Source of the DNA: Mauremys mutica
Taxonomy: Eukaryota; Chordata; Testudines; Geoemydidae
Assembly (NCBI RefSeq): GCF_020497125.1
Contig: NC_059072.1
Location: forward strand, 307,538,781-307,602,780
DNA length: 64,000 bases
Reading direction: 5' to 3'
Shown here: positions 1 to 11,570 of the stretch, piece by piece
Position numbering within the stretch: position 1 is the first letter of the stretch
Layout of the letters: each line of letters opens with the position of its first letter
Position numbers and translations under genes: made by a program
Notes under the pieces: generated by a model
What the model was told of the DNA's origin: nothing
What the model saw: the letters and a program-made list of their open reading frames with translations, nothing else
Databases searched by the model: none

Positions 1-2000
1 GACTATAATTTTAAGTTTGCCAGTTCCTTTTAAATATAGTTTAATATTTCCTATCTCAAATATTAAAAAATAAGTTGTTACAAAAACAGACCGTTACATT
101 ACTATTCTGTACATAAAAATAGGAAGTGTGTGTATATATTACACAAAACACTCCATATTTGTTTTTGATACACCTGTTAGAACAGCCTTGTGACATCCAA
201 TATGGGTAACATAAATTTTCCCTGAGGAGTGTACATATAGGCAGGTAGCGTGTATGCAGTTCAAGCAATATGTAACTACAAATTCTAATGTATCCTAATA
301 CAGTAAACAACAATTAACTTAAGGAAATTAAAACTATTAAGTTTAGAAATAAGTTTTCCTCTATAGCTTCGTATTTCACATGGAACAGTAAGAAGTCTCG
401 ATTCTATTAAGCTTAAAAAAAACAAAACAAAAAACAAAGAGGGCAGATGGTATAGTCTAACTTTAATATCTAGCTAACTAAAATATTCTATCTTAAAATG
501 TTGCTACAATACATTTCCAATTCAATACAACACAATATCAGTAAAAGCTACCCACATAATTCCAAATTACTAGGAAATAGTCCTTTTTATTTATTAAAAA
601 AAAGTTTCTTCAATCTCCAGTAGATTTACACTTGCAAAAAAACCAACCAACCAAACAAAAACAAAAACACCCTGTACCTCTTGGGAAGTTTCAGTGCAAC
701 ATTAGCTTTTAACAGGACAACTGTAGCCTATTTGAAGAGTTTTTCTGAGAGCCAAAATAACTGAACAGGCTTAATAGAAACAAATTTATGAAGAGGATAC
801 TGATTATGTTTCATGACAAAATTATAAGCAATAATCTGATCATAAATGAATAACTATAACTTTCATTTATGGGTATAGTGTAAATACATGTTTATTAGAG
901 CTACAAATATATTTAGAGGAAATATCAAATTAATCTTTTCTAAGGCCAAGTAAACTTCAGTTAATGTTTGACATTTTAACTAAGGTGAAAAATGCAAGCA
1001 GTCCTATGAGGTTCAATTGAAACTAAGTGAATTTCTCAAATACATTAAATGAGTAAATCAAGTATCAGGAAACCTATATAAATTACATAAATGTGCACTG
1101 TATAATGATATCAGATTGCTTGCTGCTTTCTTTTTAGCCACACCCACTTTTATATCATTATAAAAAATTGAAATAGCAAAGTTCTGAAATAAAAATGAAG
1201 CTAAAAAGAAATCACTGTTTGATGTAGTCAAATATCTAGTAAATACAAATATTTTAATTATAGAAGACTATAATAAAGCATAATAATATGTATGCTATGT
1301 ACTTAATGTCAGAGAATGAAATAAAGCATACGCACCTGTACAATACTTACCTGTTCTGTTTTATAAATTAACTATGAGTCAGGACAGTTATTTCCTTGAA
1401 AGTGAAAGTCAGTGTTTATAAGTTTACTTCCATTGCTGAATAGTGTAAATCTGTTCAAATACTGATATTTTAAAAAGTATACACTCAGCTACAAAGAAAA
1501 AGCTTTGTGCACATTCCCGCACAAAGTATTAAAAATGTTTCTTAAAACAGTTAAGTAGTAATCATGTACCTCCAAAGAAATAAATGCTAAAATGTCATAA
1601 GGTATTATTAGCATCACAATTTAACAGATTAAACTTAAATTTCTAGCTATGAGGATTTAAGGATAAACTAGAGACAAACTAAGAGTAACTGTACCTGAAT
1701 AGATAGACTGAATAGTCTGATTTGTATACTGGATTTATAAACTGAGAAAAACCCAGGGTTCACAATAAGAATGTGTTCTTAAACTATTGTATTTCTGCCT
1801 TACACAGAAAATACCTTGAATCCAGCTAACATACTAAGTTTTGTATTTCACTTTAAGGCTACAAGCCTTCAACCATGTACATAGAAATCCTTTGTACAAC
1901 ACTTCTGCACCCCAACTCTTCTGTACGTCCCTCCTCCTACGTTACTCCATTAACTCATTATTTTCGGTGCAGAGGGTGCTAAGTAAAACGCACAAACTCT
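1..2000. other. AT-rich non-coding DNA, no gene seen
   Basis: Very AT-rich sequence with short A-tracts and no ORF that resembles a protein. If the CpG island to the right drives a minus-strand gene, this is its first intron or 5' flank. I see no recognisable repeat family, tRNA or exon here. Confidence 0.5.
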
Positions 2001-3050
2001 TGGCACTAACCAGAGTGGATAGATGCGCGCGCGGGGGGTTGGGGGGGGTGCAGAGCGAGAGAAGCGGAGAAATCCTATGACCCAGTCCAACCTTCAAGCC
2101 CCAGTAATGCATTCATGCAGCCAATCAGGGGGACCGAATACTCGGACCAGTATTTTCTGAAGTGGCACATAAATGAGGGCCCGATCCTGAATTCACTGCG
2201 CACCCAACGCTCCCAGGGATTCAGTGGGGGTTCTGGGTGCTCAAGGAAAGTAGACTAGTGCCCTGAGATCTAGCAGGATTCGGGGAAATATTCATACGTC
2301 TTCCTGCATCTGAGAAAGGTTCTGGCGGCCGAAAGCGAATAGGGAAGTAGGCAGAGGAATAAAAGTAGCGCTAGAAATTGTATCTGGGAAGGAGCCAGAT
2401 GGTCTGCCTGTTTCTGAGTTTGCAGTGCTGTACGTTTAGCTTATCTGCCCCCTGTACATTATTATCCCCCACTCACTCCCACCAAGTAACTGCTGCAACA
2501 AAAAGATGTCTTTCTTGTGTGTGCGCAACTATGGAGCGTGAGCGCCCACGCCAAATCCAGTGCCGAGAGGGTTAAATAGCGTCGTGGAGGAAAAGGCACA
2601 GTGTCACATATTATGTGTATGCAACGGGGTGATAGCTCATCACATACACTGCGAGAGTGAGCCCATTACATATCACCATAAGCACAAATACTCATAACCT
2701 AGGGGAGACCGAGAACTGCTGCCCACCGAGAACTGACATAGAAACAGCCACCAAAAAAATAGCTAAGCCAATGACAAATAGCGACCCGGGTGACAGAGAC
2801 GGAGAATTTAGTAGGCGGAGAAGAGATGGTGAATGGCCACTTCTAATCACAGTATTAGGCTACGCTGCCTATGGGAACGATATTTACTCATTTTGGGGGG
2901 GATGGAGGAAGAGAAGGCGAAAAGCACCTACAAATGACTGGTACGATTCAAACGGCCCCAAATTACGTTTTCTCTTTGAGCTCGGGAAGTCAACTCGCGT
3001 GTTAATGTTAAAAACAATTAGCCCTGGGTAATATACGACTAAAAGCGCGT
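2000..3050. other. Transition into CpG-rich region, function unknown
   Basis: Base composition shifts from AT-rich to mixed with scattered CpG, and there are short G-runs near 2033-2048 and 2895-2905. The plus-strand ORFs here (65 and 124 codons) show no domain, low-complexity bias or splice framing that would support coding. It is probably the shore of the adjacent CpG island. Confidence 0.4.
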
Positions 3051-3420
3051 TGGTCCCTCGTTCTTAGCCAAAGGGACGGAGATGATAAATGCGATAGCGT
3101 GCGGCAGCACAACCGTCACCCAGGTCTCTGCTAAAGGCGGCTTCGAGATCGTGACACGGGAAATTACGATCTTAAAAAGTGCGAGGCTGAGAGATCTCCG
3201 AAGACAGAGGAGTCAACCTGCCTTCTTGGAAAGGGGGCGGGGGGAAAGAGGGGCTATTCGGGGGGCCCTAATCCGGGTTACAAACCCGGGGGGGGGCGGG
3301 AGGCTGAGAGAGGGGAGCCCTGCTGGCTGCTGCAGACCAGTGGAACCAGCAATCGCTGTATCCCGAGCACTCTCCGGTCTGCCCCGCAATGCCCACGGCC
3401 ACGGGGAACACAGCCTGTCA

Positions 3421-3435
3421 CGTCACGTCACGTCA
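3421..3435. promoter_or_regulatory. Three abutting CREB/ATF half-sites
   Basis: CGTCA occurs three times head-to-tail with no spacer (3421-3425, 3426-3430, 3431-3435), preceded by a related TGTCA. CGTCA is the reverse complement of the CREB/ATF half-site TGACG. Position inside the CpG island fits a promoter element; binding is inferred only. Confidence 0.5.
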
Positions 3436-3638
3436 GCGGGGCGCCCACTGGGGGCTGGGAAGGCGCCCTCCGCTCGGGGTGCTCCGGGTCCCCAGCCTGC
3501 CTCTAACTTCCCTGCCCATCTCTGCTTGTGGCTGAGCCGCTCGCGAAGGCGGGGGAGGGGCGGGGGGCACGAGCGCTACCGCAGACAGGGTCTCTGCCCG
3601 GGAGATGCTCCCTTCAGCCGCCCTGGGGCGGGGGTTAC

Positions 3639-4020
3639 CTGAGACAGGCGGGCGCTCCGGGCCCCGATCCTCCCAGGCTGGAGACTGACAGTGACAGATA
3701 CGCTGAGGAGCCGCCGCTACCGCCGCCCTGCTCACCTCACTGCTGCCTCCGGGGCCGGGATCCCCACCGCTCGCTCCCCGACAGGGTTTCGGGTGGATTT
3801 TTCCCGGAGGCGGGACACGGGTCGACCCCGTTAACCGGACAACACCCTCCCCCCGCGGCCGCTCCCTCCGGCTCTTACCGTCTGTGCGGGCGCCTCCTCG
3901 CGCCGCGGTTATTTTTGGCGGCGGTCTGCGCCCAGCCCAGCGGCCCCGCCAGCTCCGGCTCCCCCGCGGCAGCGATGCGATCGGGCATCACTCGAAAATG
4001 GCGCCGAAAGCGCAGGGCTC
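3639..4020 (-). other. Candidate minus-strand non-coding first exon(s)
   Basis: Read on the minus strand, the island contains three good 5' splice sites: ACG|gtaaga (exon end 3879), GAG|gtgagc (exon end 3736) and CAG|gtaacc (exon end 3639). Upstream of them on that strand lie the E2F-like and YY1-like motifs at 3912-4005. This pattern suggests a 5' untranslated exon with alternative donors, whose gene continues left beyond the window. No convincing start codon or known N-terminus precedes the donors, so the exon is probably non-coding. The right boundary (transcription start) is a guess. Confidence 0.4.
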
Positions 4021-4229
4021 TTCATTCAAATTCGTTAGAGCCAGCCCCGCTGCCCTGGGGCATGCCGGGAATGGGGGGGGGGAGCGAGGGGGAGAGCCGC
4101 TCGCGCTGAGGCAGCGCTACGGACACGGCGCTGCTGTCAATAGCACCCCTCCCCCTCCCCGCTGGCGCGCGCTCCACCCCCTCCCCGCTAGCGCGCGCTC
4201 CCGCGCTAGCAACCCAACCGCCACTCACG

Positions 4230-4316
4230 GGGGGGGGAAGGGGGGAATGTCACCCAGAGCCCCAGACCCTGGGGAGAGAGACAGTCATTCACCATCAGCC
4301 CCATGGACTTGTCAAG
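4230..4316 (+). other. Candidate plus-strand exon end at island edge
   Basis: A consensus 5' splice site TCAAG|gtaaag lies at 4316/4317 on the plus strand, followed by a long G-rich intron start. It could close a first exon transcribed away from the minus-strand candidate. The start of the exon is arbitrary. It could equally be a chance donor match. Confidence 0.25.
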
Positions 4317-4385
4317 GTAAAGGGGGGGCGAGAGGGGGGCGGGGGAGGGAGAATCAGAGAGAGGGGAAAAAAAGGGGGGGCAACA
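4317..4385 (+). other. G-run cluster (possible G-quadruplex)
   Basis: At least five runs of four or more G lie within about 65 bases immediately after the plus-strand splice donor. Spacing is compatible with G-quadruplex folding of the plus strand or of a nascent RNA. Purely a sequence-pattern call. Confidence 0.45.
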
Positions 4386-4862
4386 TCGAGAAACTTAAGC
4401 GCACCCGATAATAAACCAGTCCATCCCCAAGCCCCTTGCCAGTGCAGCGCTCGCGTTACAGCCCGACCCCCCCGCCACCCCCCAGCCAGGCCACGCAGAA
4501 GTTTGAGGCGCTCAGAGTAACTCGCCCCCATGGCACAGCTGTAGCCTGCGGGGCCCGATTCTGCCTTGGCCACAGCAGCTCCCACAAGTCAGTTTACATC
4601 AGCGCTGTATTTGGCCCAATTCTGCCCTCAGACACAGCTAGGCAGCTCTGCCTGAAGTGGGCTGTGGCTGTGTGGGCCCATCTGAGGGCACCATTGGGCC
4701 CAGAGTGTATAACTAGCCACTGGACAGACTGCCTACCTTCAATGTAGGCAAATTAAGATTTCCTTTGAAAGTGTTAGCTTTGGAATTTAACAAGGCTTAG
4801 CAGTGTCTATGGACTCTTTCATCATGGAGCCACTTCATAAACATTGACTAAACATGGTATCC

Positions 4863-5012
4863 CACCTGCTAGTTTGGTGTATCACTATCCCCATTTTACA
4901 GATGGGGAAACTGAGATGGAGGTTGTGACTTGCTCAGGGCTGTGGAGGAAGGATAAGAAGTCAGGTCTGCTTGACTTTTAGTCCCCTGTTCAAACTACTA
5001 GACTACACTTGG
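4863..5012 (-). repeat. MIR-type SINE
   Basis: The block 4887-4912 (CCCCATTTTACAGATGGGGA, then AAACTGAG) is the reverse complement of the conserved MIR core, and the following text tracks the MIR tRNA-related half up to the 'actactagactacac' segment. MIR is an ancient amniote SINE mobilised by L2. The copy is diverged and inactive. Confidence 0.8.
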
Positions 5013-5203
5013 CTTTTAACTGTTTAAGGACCCGCTCCTGTGAGGGACCCTTGTGCTTGCACAGAATCCATCCATTGCACCAGTGCAGAGTAGCTTGGAG
5101 GGTCAGGGGCTGGGCCTAAAATTATAACCGTAATGTAAAATTATTGTAAGATATTTCATGTAACTTCTTTTCCTTTCCTTAAGAAAAAAGATTAAACAAA
5201 CAA

Positions 5204-5397
5204 GGCCCTGATCTTGCAAACACTTGTTTACATATCTAATTTTGGGGCAGATTTTCAAAGGCACAAATGGGAGTTAGGTGCCTTACTCCCAGTGACTTTT
5301 ATAATCTTTGAAAATCTTTCCCTTTATGTATGTGAGTGAGTCCATTAAGCTCAGCAAAACTATTCACAGGTATAAAGGTTTGTAAGCTGAGGGCCTA
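5204..5397. repeat. Palindromic MITE (GGCCCTGATC type), interrupted
   Basis: It starts ggccctgatcttgcaaacac at 5204 and ends with the diverged reverse complement near 5380-5397 (gtttgtaagctgagggcc). The middle keeps the 'agtgagtccattaag' part of the palindrome. It is split by a second MITE type at 5243-5322. This short palindrome recurs at about ten places in the window, and the name of the family is not known to me with certainty. Confidence 0.65.
5243..5322. repeat. Palindromic MITE (CAGATTTTCAAAG type), nested
   Basis: Left arm gggcagattttcaaaggcac, centre gggagttaggtgccttactc, right arm ctttgaaaatctttccc: a fold-back with arms of about 30 bases. It sits inside the GGCCCTGATC-type MITE, so it is the younger of the two. 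A second copy lies at 11743-11838. Confidence 0.7.
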
Positions 5398-5527
5398 ATA
5401 TCTATTGATTTCACTGCACACTTCTAGAGCTGTATGATCAAAAGTATGCAGTTCTGGAACTTCACAGTGAAACGGCAGTGCAAAAATAACACAAATAATC
5501 ACATAACTAACATTACCATTATGTAGA

Positions 5528-5667
5528 GAGACCTGAAGAAGAGCTCTGTGTAAGCTCGAAAGCTTGTCTCTTTCACCAACAGAAGTTGGCCCAATAAAAG
5601 ATATTACCTCACCTATGTTGTCTCTCTGATATCCTGGGACCAACATGTCTACAACAACATTGCATAC
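5528..5667 (+). repeat. Interspersed repeat, 'gaccaacacggctacaac' tail type
   Basis: The block reads acctgaagaagagctctgtg ... ccaataaaagatattacctc ... tgggaccaacatgtctacaa ... attgcatac. I recognise it as a common reptile interspersed repeat, but cannot name the family reliably. A rearranged second copy lies at 57857-57934. Its last part resembles the end of another repeat at 22654-22869. Strand is arbitrary, because I cannot tell which end is 5'. Confidence 0.7.
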
Positions 5668-6328
5668 ATTGATATTCTGTGTTTAATTTATTACATTGTC
5701 CTTCAAACTTAGTGGAAATGTTACATAGTACATTGCAAAAGTGATTTTTAAATTTTTATATCCTTTCCCTCTAATTATCTTTGAAACAAGTTCATAATCA
5801 GCACTAGCCACCTGAAAAACTTCAGCTTGTAAAGTTTAGCTATTTTAAATTGTGTTAAAAATATTTAATCACTTTATAGCAGTAAAGATACATACAAATT
5901 TTCACCCTTAATTTACTAAAAGATTAGTGAAAATCAAACTTTCAAAAAAATGACCTTTGAACTGATAAAGTATAAAAAATTTGTTTCAGTGAAAGCAGTG
6001 AAAGAAAAACTATAGTACTGTCTATACCATTTGTATGTGTTTAGTTTATACACACTGATTCATAGTCAACATTCTAGACATCATTTTTCTATGAATAACC
6101 ATTTTTAAACTATAATGCAAAAACAGTATATAGAGAAAAGGTGTACCATGGAGATCTGACAGCCTACACAACAGGTTGTAATTGCTCTGGTCTGTAGTGT
6201 GAATTATGGTGTTGTCAATCATAACTTCATAGTTAAGGTTTCACCAAGATTGTAGCTAAAGTGAGATTTTGTATCCCCTAATGTCTAATCATTGCCCTCA
6301 CATTTAGACTCCTTACTTAACATGCTTA
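5668..6328. other. AT-rich sequence, nothing recognised
   Basis: No ORF, splice-site pair or repeat family I can support between the two repeats that flank it. Confidence 0.5.
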
Positions 6329-6441
6329 GGCCCCTATCCTGTAAAGATTTTAGAGACATAGCTAACTTTATGGACTGTGAGTAGTCCCATTGACTTTAAT
6401 AATCATATACTTTCTATATAAGTTTTTGCAAGATCAGGGCC
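6329..6441. repeat. Palindromic MITE (GGCCCTGATC type)
   Basis: Starts aggcccctatcctgtaaaga and ends tttttgcaagatcagggcc, its diverged reverse complement. Centre agtagtcccattgactttaa matches the palindromic core shared by the other copies. Confidence 0.75.
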
Positions 6442-7640
6442 ATAAACTAACATCCTACTTGAATTTTCTAGATTATTTCATAGAAAGGCAGAAACTTCCA
6501 TTTGAAACTTTAAGAAAATAAACACTTCCTGAAATTTTGCTCTCTTTGGCTCTCTCTAACAAGCATTTAGATCTCCAAGACACTGAGAAATACAGTCATT
6601 CACTACTATCTCACCATATCTCAAATCTAAGATAACTAGTGAAACTTAATTTAAAAAAAGTTATTCTCATTATTACTTATAACTGAACAGATCTGAACAA
6701 ATAGAAACCAGTGGAAGATGTCTTGATTTCTTAACTACTTCAATTGATCTCAATGGGGTATTGACTCAAATATTGTACAATTACAGTTATTTAAATATCA
6801 AAATTGTTAACTACTTAACTGCTGATCACAGCATATGAGAAAGGAAAGGGATGACCATATTATGAAGATGTGTGCAATTTACAGTGAGTGATGTCCATTC
6901 TGGTGTCACAATTGGGAGGCATTTGGGAGTGTATTACCACTTTCCCCCACTCCCCCTCCTCAATATGACCAGTGAAGCTAAAGGTTAGAGGGAAGAACAG
7001 AGCCTAGGGGGGTCTCTGAGCTGCCAAGGGACAGTCAATCCCCAATTCTTTACCTTGACCAGGCCAGGTCCTCTCAGATCAGCAGGGGCTTGGTCTGCTA
7101 TTGATGATGAATTTCAGGCCAGGCAGCTTCCTCTCTGGCTATAATGGCTGCCTTTGCTGGATGCTGTCTGCAGACTCAGATGCACATTATTGCATCAATT
7201 ACCCTTGGTTCATGTTTTTAAGATTTTTTTCATAACCATGAAGGTTAGACACTTTTGTTTGTAATGAACATTGAGATTCTGTCATAATCAAGTAATACTT
7301 GGAGCCAGGGCCTTAGACACTGGTCTGTAGTTCCTGCATCTTAATAATCCAGTGGGTGTATCCAAACCCTGAGGGGTGCCAAGCCTGAGGAGCCCAGCAG
7401 AACATGTATGATCAGATTTGAACACCTGCACAATCTATTGTGAGTGGCATCTCATTTTGGTATCCCAAATGGGCAGAACTTGGGTTGTGGGTGGAGCTTG
7501 GGGGATTCCCCCCCCCGCCCAATTTGAGCCCAGACTTGCCCAACTTGTCTCTGTATCTCATCTACTCTTGATGTCAATCTGTGCCAAAAAAATAAAAATT
7601 ATGCAAAGTTATGCAAGTTTTATTTGTGAATAAATAAATG
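6442..7640. other. Non-coding DNA with a diverged internal duplication
   Basis: No gene is supported. Segments 6866-6935 and 7425-7495 resemble each other: both run from a tgtgcaat / tgcacaat start through gtgagtg and a 'tct/cattttggt' block to a 'ggca...ttggg' end. They are probably two old copies of an unnamed repeat. A short C-run lies at 7508-7516. Confidence 0.4.
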
Positions 7641-7879
7641 CAGAGGCTCCAGCATGACAGTGGGGACCACAAGCGATTGACTGCACGAAAGTGGGAGATC
7701 ACCCTGCAGCCCCCCCATACCTGGGACATGGACTCAGTGGTGAGGCTGCACCCAACCCTGACACAGCACAAGGCCTGGGCCTGCCCTAGAAACACCCTAG
7801 GCTCTGCCCCACTGCGCCAGGCATACCAGGTGTGGGGAAGGCATGCTCAACCAGGCAGGATCCAAATGTGGAGGGGCTC

Positions 7880-8400
7880 AGTGTGGAGGAATCCAAGTGT
7901 AGGGTGAGAGGATTCTGTGTGGAACAATCTAGGTGGAGGTAGCTCAGTGGGGGGGTCTATGTGTGTGTGGGGATCTGGATGCACAGAGGCTCGTTGCGAG
8001 GCGGGTTCCAGGTGCAGAGGCAATGGGACTCTGCAGGGGCTTCCAGGTGAAGGTGGTTGGGGCTCAGCGGAGGGGTCTGGGTGTGGGGGTCTGGGTGCTG
8101 GGGGAGTGGGTCTAGGTGGGGTGGGGATCTGGGTGCAGCTAGTTGGGGGTCAGCGGCATGGGGGTCTGAATGTGGGAGCTCAGGGTGGTGCAGGGGGTGG
8201 GGCATCAGGGTGGGGGTTTGAGTGCAGGGAGCTCAGTGGGGAGGTGGTCTGGGTGCAGGGATGGGGGTCCAGAGGCAGGGGGTATGGGTGCAGGGGGGGC
8301 TCCAGATGCAGGGTTTGAGGTTCAGTGAGGTGAGATTTGGGTATGGAGGGCTAGGGGGTTTCTGGATGTACCGCGTGAGGCTTGGCAAGAGTCCTCTTAC
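7880..8400 (+). repeat. G-rich degenerate minisatellite
   Basis: About 500 bases of G/T-rich sequence are built from loosely repeated units such as gtctgggtgcaggg and gctcagtggggag, roughly 20-35 bases apart. Open frames on both strands here arise from this simple sequence (Gly-rich one way, Pro/His-rich the other) and are not genes. Confidence 0.7.
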
Positions 8401-8471
8401 CACCCATCCTCTACTTCCTACCATAGCCATCCAGTCTTCAGCTTACCTTGGCAAATTTAGGAGCCATAACT

Positions 8472-8625
8472 CATGACAGTTGCAGCATCACTTGCGATAG
8501 CAGTGATAGAGGCTGTAGTGTAGATAAGACTTTGTTATACCACATCTACCCTTGTTAACTGGTAGTGTTGCAATGTTGGTGAATTAAAGGTCCTAAATTC
8601 ACCAGTGTAGACATAATCAATGGAA
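8472..8625. repeat. Possible DNA-transposon fragment
   Basis: The words agtgtagataagact and ccagtgtagacata near the two ends resemble the 'agtgtagaca' ends of a turtle-type MITE also present at 21545-21672. Similarity is short and boundaries are uncertain. Confidence 0.3.
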
Positions 8626-8639
8626 CTTCTCATGATAAT

Positions 8640-9300
8640 ACACAGTACACCAAATAAAAAGTGTTTGCAGGACTGAGAAGTACATCTGTTTTGTAGACCT
8701 TCTTACAAATATTTTGTTTAAAAAATTGTAGCACATTTTTACCATGCCTTGCCTCTGAACTCTGAATAGCCAACCCTCAATTTCACTTTTTAGTCTTCCA
8801 ACTGTCATGATTCTCTTAAGATAAGTACGAGCCTTATGGGCAAGAAAGGCTGGGATATACTATATTTAATTCTAAACCCCTGATATTGATCCTGAAATAG
8901 CTACCAGGCCCCCAAAGAGTAATGAAGCACATCCTCCTTTGTTGGGGCTAAGTAAAGAAGTGAGATGTTACTGAGCTTTGATTCCACAGTAGCATATCGA
9001 TAAACCTGTCCAAAAGTTGCTAGTTTTTAAATATCAATACACTTACTGTTTTAATGTTTTTGTTGTTAATTTAGCACTCCTGAAAGGTGCCAGTTTGGCA
9101 TTTGTTGAAACTGAAACCCTATATTTATCCATAGATTAGTTTCAAGGGGCAGTGGCACAGCAAACTTCTCCACAGTGCCCTGCCAATGAGCTTCAACCCT
9201 GAACTGAAGAGAAAACATTTAATGGTGAGAAAGTAGTTTACTCTTCATGACTATTCAGTTCTTTCACTGAATGTTTTATTTTAGCAGTGATAGAACTTAG
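8640..9300. other. Non-coding, nothing recognised
   Basis: Mixed AT-rich sequence. No ORF, exon or repeat I can support. Confidence 0.45.
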
Positions 9301-9307
9301 ATGTATA

Positions 9308-9518
9308 GCAGTGGTCCAGCCCCTGTGCCAACCCTGTCCCCCAAGGCCCCACTCCTGTGTCGCCTCTTCCCCTCAAAACCCTCCCCCCCCCCCGCTCACT
9401 CCTCTCTGCCCCATCTCCTCATCGCTCACCTTTATGGCCGGTAAATAGTGGGAGGGCATAGCCCTCCCACTTTTAGAAGTGATGGGCTTCCTGGCCCTCC
9501 ACTGTTCTGGCACCCCTG
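9308..9518 (-). mobile_element. hAT-derived fragment
   Basis: The segment 9463-9514 (ccctcccacttttagaagtg ... actgttctggcacc) is a diverged reverse complement of the left end of the hAT element at 37993-39618. The same family is therefore present here in opposite orientation, cut on its left. A run of 13 C interrupted once lies near 9381-9394. Confidence 0.45.
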
Positions 9519-9893
9519 CAGTGGTCTCCAAACTGTGGGGCATGCCCCCAAACATTTGGGGGGTGCATGGCAGGGCCCAGGCCAGCCACCACAGGGGGCA
9601 AGGAGGGAGTACAATCCAGTTCCGCTCTGCCCCCTGCCCAGCTCTGGCCCAGCCACAGCTCCGCTCTACCCCCAGCCCAGTTCTGGCTCCAGCCTAGCTC
9701 TGCCCTCATTCCTTCTCCATCCCCATGCCAGCTCTGCCTCTAGCCCCAGCTCCTCTCCCATCCCCAGTTCTGCCCCCAGCTCCGCCTTCAGCCCATGCTC
9801 CTCTGTTGAGCCAACTGTGCAGTAATGGAGAGGGAGCACAGACTTATTCCATTACAGATAAGGGGGGACACGACAGGAAAAGTTTGGGCACCG
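9519..9893 (+). mobile_element. Non-autonomous hAT element
   Basis: Left end cagtggtctccaaactgtgg is a typical hAT-Charlie-like terminus, and the right end aaaagtttgggcaccg is its diverged inverted partner. The interior is C-rich 'cagctctgccccc' simple sequence and codes for nothing. I could not find a clean 8-bp duplication at its edges. It abuts the related fragment on its left. Confidence 0.6.
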
Positions 9894-10057
9894 CAGATGT
9901 ACAGAATGGTAATCACCAGGACCAGTCTTCTTTCCTTTTTTGAAAATAGATATCATAATTGTTTTTCTCAGTCTTTTATTACCTCCTCAGTTGTCCATGG
10001 CTTTGCAAAAATAATTGTCAATGACACAATAACTTCTTTAAATATAATACCAACGTT

Positions 10058-10168
10058 GGGCCCTGATCCTGTAGACATTTATGCATGTGCTTAACTTTCC
10101 CCCTGAGTAGTCTCATCAATAGAATGACTCACATGAATAAAGTTGAACATAAGTGCAAATGTTCGAAG
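10058..10168. repeat. Palindromic MITE (GGCCCTGATC type)
   Basis: Begins gggccctgatcctgtagaca, with centre gagtagtctcatcaatagaa, and the right arm cataagtgcaaatgttcg mirrors the left arm. The right terminus is eroded. Confidence 0.7.
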
Positions 10169-10395
10169 CACTGGAGCCTTGAATTCTGTATGGGTGAATC
10201 CCTGCATCTGAATGGAATGCCATTGAAATTAATGCAGGATTTGGCACCTCTAACGTAAACTCTTTGTCTAGCATTTACTTATTCGCTTTTTTTCTACCTA
10301 ATCTGTTTTCCCCAAGCCTGGCTTAATTTAGGTTGTTCAATTCCTTCTCCAATTTCTCATTTCTGGTGTGCAGCCTGTAGGCCCTCACAGCATGC

Positions 10396-10545
10396 ATCAA
10401 CTTTTATTGAGCCGCACAATATCTCTGTGAAGTGCAAAGTATTATTTTATTATACCTATTTTACTGATGGGTAAAACAAAGCATAGAAAGATTAAGTGAA
10501 TTGCCCAAGATCATCAGAAAGGGGCAGAGTAGGAATAGAATTTGA
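10396..10545 (-). repeat. MIR-type SINE
   Basis: The words cctattttactgatgggtaa, then aagtgaattgcccaagatca, match the reverse complement of the MIR core and its 'ttgggcaagt' segment. It is diverged. Confidence 0.7.
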
Positions 10546-10549
10546 GAGT

Positions 10550-11570
10550 TAATCCTTCACTCTCCCCATTAATCTTCTTTGTAAAATATTGAGATTTAAA
10601 TGTAGGGTTTTTGTATTTTTGCATTTATTTTAAGAATATTATTTATTTACAGTTTTTATTTATTTATTTTGCAAATTAATATAAAGCCTATTTTTTCAGT
10701 TTTCTGGATATGTTTCAGAATATTTCATCCATTTGTTTGCATTGCTCCAGAACAACATGCCTCCAGCAGTAACCTTGGTACTACTCCACAGTTTTAAATT
10801 AATTAGGAAAGGTGTGAAAATGATGACCAGAGGTTGAAAAATAAGGAGCAGTGTGATAAATTTCAGGATTTTTTGGAGTATAATTCAATGATTACATAAA
10901 TATGTTCTTTTTTCCTTGTCTTGTTGGTAGAGAATAGTTTTAAATAGTGGTATGCAAAATGTAGTCCGTAGGCTCCAGGTGATGGACAGAGATAACAGGT
11001 AACCTGTGGTATACTGACAGTGTTCCAGATGATTTGGGGTATACTTATGAGAGAGTGTCTCTGTGTCGTCTCTTTCTCTATGGTAGCAGTATCATAGAGT
11101 GAGGAGTAATGGAGAGCACCGCCTTCTTGGCTGCTTTCATGATTTCCACAGCTCCTTCTATCTCTGTGGTCCTGTTACCATAGAGATAGTAATATTGGAA
11201 AGATTAACCCTCTCCCAGCTAATTACACAATCTGTTTTGGAAGTTCAAGTGCAAGTAGGCATAGAGGACTGTGAGTCCCCTTAACAGTTAAGGCTGGAAC
11301 CCTGTGTCAATAATTACTTTAGTATTAATGGTATCACTCACTGAATTAATTATCTTTCGCCAGAGGTAATTGCTTGTGTTACAATATATTCATTGTATTA
11401 AAAATAAGTTTTTATTTTTATATTTAAACCAAAAAGAGACCAGGCAGTAATCCAACCTTTATGCTCAGAGCATAAAGAAATAACCAGGAACTCATTTATT
11501 TTTTAATGTGGATTTCAGAGTTTGTTTCTTTTTGATTTCTCAGTAACTTTTTCTCTGGTTTTCATGAAAC
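10550..11570. other. Non-coding, nothing recognised
   Basis: AT-rich with ATTT-type simple sequence near 10620-10680. No supported gene. The 61-codon plus ORF at 11099 has no recognisable feature. Confidence 0.45.

Larger units (their letters stand above)
3050..4570. promoter_or_regulatory. CpG island / probable promoter
   Basis: This is the most GC- and CpG-dense non-repetitive block of the window, with many CpG-containing sites, GC-boxes (for example near 3235-3245 and 3545-3560) and long G-runs. It holds an E2F-like TTTTTGGCGG at 3912-3921, an AAAATGGCGCC at 3995-4005 (YY1/E2F-like) and alternating GCGCGC near 4165-4200. Vertebrate CpG islands of this size usually mark transcription starts. 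Good splice donors point out of it on the minus strand, and one does on the plus strand, so it may be bidirectional. The gene cannot be identified from the sequence here. Confidence 0.75.

Noticed and set aside
3082..4411. Overlapping ORFs of 175-193 codons in the CpG island
   Set aside because: GC-rich sequence lacks stops; the frames overlap in several registers and strands and show no known N-terminus.
7917..8318. 133-codon plus ORF, Gly/Val-rich, with overlapping ORFs on both strands
   Set aside because: Produced by the G-rich degenerate minisatellite; composition is simple and frames on both strands are open for the same reason.
9448..9825. 125-codon Ser/Pro-rich plus ORF
   Set aside because: Covers the C-rich interior of a hAT element.
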